Source of the DNA: Pratylenchus scribneri | Taxonomy: Eukaryota > Nematoda > Chromadorea > Rhabditida > Pratylenchidae | DNA: 64,000 nucleotides | Assembly (NCBI GenBank): GCA_030063045.1 | Contig: JAQSEB010000099.1 | Coordinates: 868,001 to 932,000, forward strand | Reading direction: 5' to 3' | Shown here: positions 54,661-64,000 of the stretch, in pieces | Numbering within the stretch: the first letter of the stretch is position 1 | How the letters are laid out: each line of letters starts with the position of its first letter | Program-made: the position numbers and the translations under genes | The notes under the pieces: model-generated | What the model was told of the DNA's origin: nothing | Database searches by the model: none | What the model saw: the letters and a program-made list of their open reading frames with translations, nothing else

Positions 54661-56271
54661 TATGATTATGAAAAAAATTATAATTAATTCTGAGAAATTC
54701 AATCTGATAAACAAACAAATCGCATTTGTATAACTCTAATTTGATTTTTTTAAATAATAAAATTTTCCATTGCCAAAATATTTATAAAATTTAATGCATG
54801 CATTGTTAAAACAACAATGGAGAAAACTACATTAAAATAGTTCAAATTTCACGCCTTTTCTTTACTCATTATTTTAATATTTATGTGAAAATGATCCACC
54901 ATACATTTGAGTGTCCAAAAATAGTAACAAAAATGGAAAGGGATATACAGGGGATCAGTTTGAAAGCAGCCGAGAAAAATGTGCTCCAAGACTGGCTGAC
55001 CAATTCCCATCCATCTTTTATATTTTGAGCATTCATCCAGCTTCATCTCTCAACAAATCATTCATCGCCCCATCCTAGGGGATAGTCCACCAGCAGGGAA
55101 GATCAAAAGAAATGTGCAGGCTCCTACTCCCTTTTGGTCAGTCTGGCTTGACTCTCGCCTTAGCAAAATCCCCTTACAAATGAAGGGGAAAAGCAAATAA
55201 TTGGCCAAGGGGATGGGCCAACCTGGGTTTGCGCTCTGCTGGCCGCCCGAAAAAGAGCACAAAGGTCTTTTGGGCGATCGCGCGCGCTTTTGGATGAATT
55301 TTTGGGAGTGTAAGGAATAAATTTGGGTGGGCATATCATCACAGGTGGTTCAAAGATGAACACAAATTCCATGCTAAAAATAAATGTAGTATCTAATTAT
55401 TTCACAATGAAACATTATTTTCTACTACAATCATTAGTTCTCTTAAGTTTAAACATAGGTTTGATATTATCCGAATTTTCCGAAAAAGATTTTAGTGTCA
55501 AATTTAAAATAATATTTCCATAATATTTCATATAACCCATCATTTTGTATATTGGTTTGTATTTGTATATTGGTCCACAAAGGATTTCAAAAATTTGAAG
55601 TGAGTAAAAGAAAGTGTAAAAGGTCATTCCACCTATTCTGCCATATTCTAGGGCCCTCCTTTGTCTTCTGGACCATCTACTTGAAGAACCATCCTAACTT
55701 TCTCAGCAGTTTGCCCTTTAATCCTCTCTCATCTCAAGTCCGCGCAGCCCACATTCATCAATTCTCGGACCCTTCCATTTGGCCTCTTCATTCACCTTTC
55801 AATCGACATTCAGCAGGCCAAGGGCCAATTTTCCCCTTCATTACAAAATCCCCAGCCAAGATGCGGCCAGCCGAGATCTTCATTGAAAGAAGCAAAGGAG
55901 AATCCATTGACTGACCATTCAACTCAACTTTCCAATCACATTAGCAGCCAAATAAGCAGCATAAACATCAAGGAGAAGCTCTTCACTTGCGGACTTCTGT
56001 TTCTATTCTGATAGATCCAGTGAAGGGGATAATCTCACCATCTTCTGAAGGACACTTTTAATCATCATTGTATCCAGAACTGTCGATTCTCCATCCAAAA
56101 ACAATCGCCAATCCCCTTTGATCCCAGCCGACGCGACCCCAGAATTTGTCATTCTCCAAAAAAACTCTCCTTTCCTCTATTCTGAATTTGGCCTTAATCC
56201 TTTTCTTTGATTTGCCGCAGACAATGGGCTTTCATCCTAACAGGAATATATTCTTTTCAAGGAGATTAACA

Positions 56272-57652
56272 ATGCCAAGAATATTGCCTATTAATATTGG
56301 CATTTTATTATTGTCAGGTAGGACATAATTTTCAAAAAATTTAATTAAATTAAAATTTAATTAAATTAAAATCTAATTTAATAGAAAATAAATTCTAAAA
56401 ATATTTAAAAATAGTCAAATTTTATTTCATTTGTAAAGAAGAACAATAATACTTTTTAAAAATGACAAAAAACTAAATCGGTAAAATATTATATGTACAA
56501 AATAATTTAGTTCTTAAAATTTTCTTATTAAATTATTTTATCCAATGTTCATGTTTTTTTCAAAATATTTATGGCTTACTAAATCCCAAATAAAATTCAA
56601 GATTTTATTTCATGCCATTTAAGTAAAATAATCATAATACTTAGTAATCCAATCCTTCAATTATTTGAATTTCTAATCTAATATTCCCTTCCAATTAGCC
56701 CTTTGTCTGTGCCAATCCGACCAGCAACATCATCCGCCAACACCAGTCATTGGGGGTTTATGCAAATTGGATTCACCGGATGTACAAATTGGCGGCAAAC
56801 AAACACAATTCTTCCTTCGTTGTGAACCCACACCGGAATCGGCACCGGGTGAAGGTGTTTGGGTGGTGAAAAGCAGAAATGCCGGACAAACTGCCAGTCG
56901 CATTCCTGCAGCTGCATTGGTCAATAGGGAACAGCAACGGGGAGAACAGCAACCAAGGAAAAGTGCACCCAAAACGACCACATATATTTGCGGTCAGCAG
57001 TTTGAAAGTCAAAAAAATTTCAATTTGTTATTTAGGGAAATTGTACAGAATATATAAAATTAGGAAATTCAAGTGAATTTAGTGTGAATAGAGAAACAGA
57101 TTTTTGTAAAAAAATAAATTCACTAATTTTAATGCTTTATCAAAATTCAATTTTTGTGTAAAATTTTTGCTAATAATTATTTAATTTATAATTACTATTT
57201 CAATAAGGCAGTGTACAATTTATTTGAGAAGATTTGAAGAATTTTATTTTTAAAATTTGTAGAAAATCTGCTGAAAATTTGCCCAATGAAATAAAATCTT
57301 TATTGCTTTTAAAATCTTTAGACACAATTAATTAATATTTTCTTTTTGTTAAATAAGCGAATTTAAGATTTGGTTTCGGACGCATCTGAGCATCAATTTT
57401 GTTCGACCAGTGAGAATTGCCTTCAACCAGTTTATATGGAAAGAGACGCATTCCTTCAATGCGATTCACTGTTAATTAAAACAAAAATAAATTAAAATAA
57501 ATTTTAATTATTAATATTTAAGCACTCGCCGTTGGGTCAAAAAACACTGCCAACAAGGCTTCAACTTTGATTTTGAAAGGCAAGCATGCATTGCGCACAC
57601 AACACCGGTCAGGCCAGGACATCAATTTCGGCAATTTCCGGGTCTGTTATAA
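56272..57652 (+). CDS. Secreted cysteine-rich protein with duplicated-family module
   Basis: Exons 56272-56317, 56699-57007, 57368-57470 and 57523-57652 join in frame (588 nt, 195 residues, TAA). Signal: MPRILPINIGILLLSALCLC. An upstream in-frame ATG at 56146 would add about 42 residues starting MSFSKKTLLSS, so the start is uncertain. Exon 2 has GGLCKLDSPDVQIGGK, FFLRCEP and a Gln/Arg-rich linker. Exons 3-4 carry the module EHQFCSTSENCLQPV, AFLQCDS, RRWVKKHCQQGFNFDFERQA and CIAHTTPV, the third local copy (others at 53.3-54 kb). The W-x(3)-C-x-x-GF-x-F-x(4)-QAC core looks like a small disulfide domain of extracellular nematode proteins. Family name not certain. Confidence 0.7.
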
Positions 57653-58188
57653 TGGAATTTGTAAAAATTATTATAATCTTATTTTTAATTAATAATAAAA
57701 ATTGATAAAATTTTTTTTATTTTTAAAATTATTTTGAGTAAATTAAATCTGCAAATTAGAATAATATTTCACTTTTTATTTTTAAAAATAAAAAATAACC
57801 GAAAAAAATTATTTTTTAGAATTTAATTTCGTTATTTTTCAAAATAAATTTTTGTAAATTAAATTAAATCTGCAAATTAGAATAATTTTCATATTTTTTG
57901 CTAAAAGGAAATATAAAAATAATGAAAAAAAAATATATTTTTTATTAATTAATTTATTATTTTTAATTATTTTACCTCCACATATATATTATAAATTACT
58001 TAAGATTATTATTTTCATTCTTCTTTTCTTTATATTCTTTTAATAATCTACTAAACGCTCTCATCAATAAATTAATTAATCTCAATTTTTGCACAATCTT
58101 TTATATAACAATATTAACCTATAGCCACACGCAATCCCAAAAATTTGAATAACAAAAAAAGAAATGTGATAAATTCCCATTTAACAAA

Positions 58189-61100
58189 ATGCACAATTTT
58201 TTGAATATTTTCCCTTTTCCAATTTTAATTCTTTCCCAATTTTGTACCAATTTTCCCCTCACCGAAGTTGCATTAGATGAACCAATTCCATCGGCAAAAT
58301 CAACAGCAAATTCGGAAAATTCCAAAGGGAAGAAAAAGCAGAATGGGAAAAAGCATCCAAATAGGGGAATTGTTTGCACATTTTCGGATTGTTCAATTCC
58401 AACAGCCCCATGCAATGTTGGAACATGCAATAATGGCAAGTCTAAAAATATAATACAAATTTATTGTATTTTTAGGTTATTGTTGTGCATTTGCAGTCGG
58501 CGAATTGCCAACAGGTAAATTTATTTGGGAAATTAGATAAATAAATTATAAATGTAAATCAGGGGTCGGATCAAAAAATTTTCAAATTCAGACAAATTAC
58601 ATCCAAAATTCAGATTTTATGATAAAAATTCAGATTTTATAAAATGCTTTAAAATGAATTAAAATCGATTTATTCATGGATAAAATCGTTTAAATATCAT
58701 ATTTTTCACCTCCCATATTTGTTTGAGCAATTTTGGGGAGGAAATAATTAAATCATATATTTTTGAACATTCTTGATCATCAAAATTAATTTTCATTTGT
58801 GGACCAAAATAGCCGCGCAGCGAAAAATTTAGACCAAAAATAGCCGCGCAGCGAAAAATTTAGTCCAAAAATAGCCGCGCAGCGAAAAATTTAGTCCAAA
58901 AATAGCCACGCAGCGAAAAATTTAGTCCAAAAATAGCCACGCAGCGAAAAATTTAGTCCAAAAATAGCCACGCAGCGAAAAATTTAGTCCAAAAATAGCC
59001 ACGCAGCGAAAAATTTAGTCCAAAAATAGCCACGCAGCGAAAAATTTAGTCCAAAAATAGCCACGCAGCGAAAAATTTAGTCCAAAAATAGCCGCGCAGC
59101 GAAAAATTTAGTCCAAAAATAGCCACGCAGCGAAAAATTTAGTCCAAAAATAGCCACGCAGCGAAAAATTTAGTCCAAAAATAGCCACGCAGCGAAAAAT
59201 TTAGTCCAAAAATAGCCACGCAGCGAAAAATTTAGTCCAAAAATAGCCACGCAGCGAAAAATTTAGTCCAAAAATAGCCACGCAGCGAAAAATTTAGTCC
59301 AAAAATAGCCACGCAGCGAAAAATTTAGTCCAAAAATAGCCGCGCAGCGAAAAATTTAGTCCAAAAATAGCCGCGCAGCGAAAAATTTAGTCCAAAAATA
59401 GCCACGCAGCGAAAAATTTAGGCATTTTTTAAGAAAATATTACAATTTTAGTAAAAATCAGACAAAATCAAACATTTCACCAAAAATCAGCGACAAATCT
59501 GAGAAATCAGGACATTTTCTTTTTCTCAGATTTGACCTCTCAAAATCAGGACAAATCTGAAAAATCAGGACAGATCCGACCCCTGATGTAAATTCAAACA
59601 TGTCGCCGTTTATAATAAATCATCAGGGAAGGACTGAACCAAATTTGATTTTTTTATAAGATTAAAGAACAATTTTTGGCTTTCTAATAATATTAATTTT
59701 AATTTATGTTCAGAATTGATTGTATTATGCTAAAATATTTAAAATGAAATTTTCAATAGGTTAGTAAAATTTTAAAGGTTTTTAGGACATAACTTATAAT
59801 TAATTTCGAACCAGTTTAAAAATAATAAAATAGAAAGTCAAAATCTGTTCTTTAATCTGATAATGAAACCAATAAAATTGATTCAGTCCTTGATGAATTA
59901 TTATAATCAGGGTTAAGTTGGGCTCTACCCTAAATATAATGCCCCATAAATTAAAGCCAAATTCCCCGCTGAATCTCCCAATGGCCATCCTCCACATCTG
60001 ATGGATCAACCAACGCAAAACAATGACAAAGAATTGGCTTCCAATTCTAATCCGTCAAATTCAACCACATTTTTACATCCACAATCATCATCATCTGCTC
60101 CTCCAATCTCGGCCTCAATGCCTCCATCAATTTTGGTTATTGCTTTGAATGAACCGGCACCATCGCCTCCTCCTCCCACTCCAGAATCCTTGCTCATTCT
60201 TGACGATTTTCCCGGGGCCAGTTTTTCATTGCAAAAAATTTTGGGCTCCCTTCAACATCAGCAAAGGCCCTTCAATAAGCCAGAGAATGGTTGGTAAAGG
60301 AAACGGGATTTAATTAAATTCGAATTAAATGAAATTTAAAAACAAGGATAATTAATAATATTAATATACAAATTTAAATAAAAATTTTTCTTTAATTTAA
60401 TTTAAAATTACAAATTTAGATATTTTGTAAAAAAAGTATAAAGATAATTCATCGAGTTAAATGTGTTTTCGATTGACTAATAAGAAAATTGTGTTTTCGA
60501 TTGATTAAGAAAAATGTGTTTTCGATTGACTAATAAGAAAATTGTGTTTTCGATTGATTAAGAAAAATGTGTTTTCGATTGACTAAGAAAAATGTGTTTT
60601 CGATTGACTAAGAAAAATGTGTTTTCGATTGACTAAGAAAAATGTGTTTTCGATTGACTAAGAAATGTGCTTTCGATTAACTAAGAAAAATGTGTTTTCG
60701 TTTAACTTAGAAAAATGTGTTTTCGATTGAAGAAAAATGTGTTTTCGATTGACTAAGAAAAATGTGTTTTCGATTGACTAAGAAAAATGTGTTTTCGATT
60801 GACTAAGAAATGTGCTTTCGATTAACTAAGAAAAATGTGTTTTCGATTGACTAAGAAAATTGTGTTTTCGATGACTAATAAGAAAATGTTTTTTCGTTAA
60901 CTAATAAAAATGTGTTTTCGATTGACTAAGAAAATTGTGTTTTCGATGACTAATAAGAAAATGTTTTTTCGTTAACTAATAAAAATGTGTTTTCGATTGA
61001 CTAAGAAAATTGTGTTTTCGATGATTAATAAGAAAATGTTTTTTCGATTAACTAATAAAAATGTGTAATTTTCAAAATTTTAAATTTATTTCAAAAATTA

Positions 61101-63997
61101 TATAGAATTGTGTTCATCCGGCTTTCATTCACCCATTCGATGCAATGGTTTCCCTTCATCTTCATCGATGGCCGGCGAATGCCCACCCGGATTGGCCTGC
61201 GATTTTGGCCCAAAACTTTGTTGCCCAATTCCATTGCCAAAAGCGAAAAATCATCAAAAACAATTTCGAAGGGTGGCTAAATGGCCAACCAACATTCAAA
61301 TGGAAAGGGAAAATGATGGACCACAAAAACGGAAAATGGCAATGAGAAGGCGGCTGGCAAGGAGTCAGCAAATCAGAAAAAATAAATTAATTTAAATCAT
61401 TTTTCCTCACAAATTTTTAACCAAATTTTTCCCTAAAAATTAAAAATTTCCAAAAATAATTGAGGGCGTTTCTCCTCATTTCTGGACGGTTCCCCAATGA
61501 ATGGATGGTGTTCGCCGTGTTTGCCTGTCAATTTTTTGCCTTCACCAACACAGCAACAACAAATTTTTACCCCAAATTTGTTCAGCGCTAACCTGTTGAG
61601 TGATAGTGAGTTTTTTGGCCTGTGTCACCCATTTTCATTTTATGCACTTTTTTATGGCACTATTTTTAATTTCACGATTTTCAATTTTATTTTTGTTTTC
61701 AGTAATTTCAATTTGTTCTATTTTTTACTTCAATTTGCATTCTTTTTGATTTCATTTTATGCCATTTAATTTAATTAATTCATTTTTAATTTGCTGAATT
61801 TATCATTTCCATAAATTTCTAATTTTATTAATTATTAATTTAATTTCTTTAAAATTATTTTTTGATGAATTTTTTATTTAATTTTTTAAAATTATTTTTT
61901 GAATTTTTTAAAAATTAATTTTAATTTTATTTATTTTTAAAAAATTTTATTTTGTTCTATTTTTGTTATTTCATTCAGTTTGTCCCGGCGGTGTTCCCCC
62001 TTTGACTTCATGTGCCACCGGTGGATTTTGTGCCCCACCACTGCAATGTGTTCAACCGGGAATTTGTTGCGCAATGCCGGCACCTCCTCCATTGGCTCCT
62101 CCAGCCTGTCCTTATTTTTTTATAATTTTTATTTATTTTTTTGGTTGAATAATTTTATTTTTTAAATCTTTTTAGTTAATTTTAATTTTATTTTATAAAT
62201 CAAAAATTAAAATTAATTTCCCATTAATAAATGGGAAATATTTAAAATTCAGAAAAAAACATTGAAATTGCAGAAAAGAGTATTGAAAATGCAGAAAAGT
62301 TTATACCGGTTTATTGGTTTGTCCAAAATTTACAAACCATATACCATTGGATAGAGCTCGTCAAGACGCATCGAATGATATATAATTTGTCATGGTTTAA
62401 TTGGTTTTGAACCAAACCCAATAAAACGGTTTAAGTGGTTTAAAACCCTTAAGTTTTGATCAAACCATGACAAAATATGCACCAATCGACGCGTCTCGAC
62501 GAGATCTATCGATTGGGTATAGGTTTTAGGCGTCTAGAGCAAACCATTAAACCGGTATAAACTTTTCTGCATTTTCAATACTCTTTTCTGCAATTTCAAT
62601 GTTTTTTTCTGCAATTTCAATGTTTTTTTCTGCAAATTAAATACCATCCTTAATAAATTTGAGTTAATTATTGGTTCGAATTTGCTTTATTTTTTTATTT
62701 ATTAATATTTTAATTTTTTGGGTTATTTAAAAATTTATTATGAATTAAATATAAAATTAATTTCCTTTTTATAGACGCCTGCCCCGGCGGTTTGCCAGTC
62801 CTTGGCCAATGCATTGCTGGGCGTTGCCTTTCCCCAGCTGGTTATATTTTTATTTTTTAAAATTTTGAAACGCAAATTTCACAGCCGTTTGTTCGAGTCC
62901 TGGGAATATTTGTTGCGCTCAAGCAATTCCGGCTGCCATTCCCGCAACTGGTTTTGTCATATTTTTGCACATTTCCAATTAAAAATATTTTTAAGTTTGT
63001 CCGGATGGAACTCAGGCAGCCGGTGCCTGCGTTAACAATCAATGCGGCACTGGCTTCACTTGTAATCAAGGCCTTTGTTGCACAAATTCATCGCAAACGC
63101 CCAGATGCTTGGATGGGTTGAGACTCCATTAAAATTGAATTCATTTTTAAAATTCCATTATTAGGAGTCAATCAATTGGGGCTTGTATTCAAGGCAGATG
63201 CGGCACAGGTAAAATTATATTAATAAATACGAATAGAGCAAATGGAATTAATCACCGAAAAATCCAATAAAAATTTTCAAATCTGAGGTAATATTTCCCG
63301 AAAATGATGAGCTATTGTGAAAATTAGTAATAAAAAATGCCAAATATAAAAATAAATTAATTAAATTTACTAATTTCCATTAAACTCTAAAATATTAAAA
63401 TTAAAATAATAATGGTGAAATTCTTTATTTTGCTACACAAAATATATTTTTAGATTTTCTAAAATTATTTCAAAATAATGCCAACACCAAAATAAATAAA
63501 TTAATTAATCAAAAATTTAATTTAATGAATTCCATACCTTTAAATAAGGTTACACTTGCACCACCGGCAACATTTGCTGCCCATCCCAGCTGAACCGTCA
63601 GTTTTAATACCCAACAAAATGATTAATCATACTTTTTGACATATTTAAGCTTGCCCACCTGGCCAAGTTTCAATTGGACTGGCCGTGAATGGCCGATGCC
63701 CAACAGGCTTCACCCTCTTCAATGGCCAATGCTGCGGCACTCAAAGCAACCAACAATCCCAAATAAGTTGCCCCGAGATTGATTCAACCGGACCATGCGA
63801 TTCCAATCAACAATGTCCAGAGCCAGGATTCGCTTGCGACACTGCAAACAATTGGTGTTGCCCACAGGTAGGAATAATAAAAGGAATTAATTATTTTAAA
63901 ATAGAAAATTTTTGATATTAAATATTAAAAAGGAATTAATATTTTCAAAGATAGGATAAATTTCTGATAATTTTAATAGGTCAATAAAACTGACTGA
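58189..63997 (+). CDS. Secreted multi-domain cysteine-repeat (lustrin/CC-like) protein
   Basis: Thirteen exons: 58189-58435, 58476-58514, 59957-60289, 61106-61363, 61465-61605, 61979-62107, 62775-62840, 62885-62950, 62996-63116, 63165-63208, 63549-63596, 63650-63867, 63980-63997. Total 1,728 nt (575 residues, TGA), all phases consistent. Signal: MHNFLNIFPFPILILSQFC. Then a Lys-rich linker and about eight modules of the form C-P-G/x-G...G-x-C...C-P/G-x-G-x-x-C...CC, for example CPGGLPVLGQCIAGRC, CPDGTQAAGACVNNQCGTGF and CPEPGFACDTANNWCCP. Such nematode repeats resemble the lustrin cysteine-rich/EB-type families of cuticle or eggshell proteins. Intron 1 (58436-58475) is GC-AG (GCAAGT donor). 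Exon 4's donor, exon 5 and the last tiny exon are the least certain. Confidence 0.75.
58560..59584. mobile_element. Non-autonomous hAT element carrying a 31-bp minisatellite
   Basis: Ends are CAGGGGTCGGATC and its reverse complement GATCCGACCCCTG. Both sides are flanked by ATGTAAAT (58552-58559 and 59585-59592), an 8-bp duplication fitting the hAT nTnnnnAn consensus. The interior (about 58806-59420) is about 20 near-identical copies of the unit AATAGCCACGCAGCGAAAAA plus TTTAGTCCAAA. Variants GCCGCG and GCCACG are interspersed. No transposase. It lies in intron 2 of the cysteine-repeat gene. Confidence 0.9.
60450..61062. repeat. Minisatellite of about 24 bp in an intron
   Basis: More than 20 copies of AATGTGTTTTCGATTGACTA followed by AGAA or ATAAGAA. 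A longer block (TTGTGTTTTCGATGACTAAT, then AAGAAAATGTTTTTTCG) is itself repeated three times near 60840-61050. It is in intron 3 of the cysteine-repeat gene. Confidence 0.9.
62246..62641. mobile_element. 396-bp foldback element with 22-bp subrepeats
   Basis: Arms of about 190 bp pair around a centre near 62440. The outer arms contain CAGAAAAAAACATTGAAATTG and AGAGTATTGAAAATGCAGAA; the right arm has one extra copy of the 22-bp unit. Inner arms contain TTTATACCGGTTTA(T/A)TGGTTTG and the TCGTC/GACGA blocks. It lies in intron 6 of the cysteine-repeat gene; a diverged relative is at 1865-2345. Confidence 0.85.
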
Positions 63998-64000
63998 TAA

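Noticed and set aside
1..64000. tRNA, 5S rRNA, SL RNA or common snRNA genes
   Set aside because: No cloverleaf with matching A and B boxes, and none of the conserved snRNA or SL words I know, were found by eye on either strand; a covariance search would be needed to be sure.

Overview
The window looks like nuclear DNA of a nematode. It is strongly AT-rich, its genes have many short GT-AG introns (often 40-60 nt), it carries a transthyretin-like (TTL) secreted protein gene of the nematode-specific type, and most other host genes encode small secreted or cysteine-rich proteins. A plant-parasitic tylenchid (for example a root-knot nematode) would fit, but that is inference. All exon models were built by eye from splice signals and reading-frame continuity.

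Layout. 1-4.3 kb: the 3' end of a plus-strand gene with a membrane-tail-like C-terminus, then a complete four-exon minus-strand gene for a secreted protein with a fibronectin-III-like segment. 4.3-22.4 kb: a long gene-poor stretch with MITE-like elements, diverged tandem repeats, G/C homopolymer runs and a 0.95 kb foldback element (16748-17699). 22.5-30.4 kb: two complete minus-strand multi-exon genes for secreted proteins of unknown function; one carries an in-frame TAG and an intronic higher-order minisatellite, the other a His-rich coiled-coil region. 31.4-48.3 kb: a small secreted-protein gene whose last intron appears to hold a 15.4 kb composite mobile element. 49.1-51.7 kb: a TTL gene and a six-cysteine knottin-like secreted peptide gene. 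53.3-64 kb: a cluster of secreted cysteine-rich genes, including two nearly fully resolved plus-strand genes, with minisatellites, a hAT-type non-autonomous element and a foldback element in their introns.

The most striking object is the 32157-47584 element. Its ends are imperfect inverted repeats of about 135 bp, directly flanked by the same 9-bp sequence TATAATTTA (a candidate target-site duplication). Inside are two arrays of about 1 kb units packed with GC-rich hairpins. Between them lies a 25-exon minus-strand gene (34953-42706) for a Helitron-type Rep/helicase of about 2,200 residues with AT-hooks near its N-terminus and an OTU-type cysteine protease domain at its C-terminus. All frame junctions agree except one single-base frameshift. 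A rolling-circle replicase inside long inverted repeats with a 9-bp duplication is not the textbook Helitron layout, so this is the main candidate for an undescribed system. The alternative is a Helitron nested in a non-autonomous TIR element. Many of the replicase's tiny introns share an AAATGCATTT-like motif, and the 16.7 kb foldback element shares the GGATTAAG-type sequence of the arrays.
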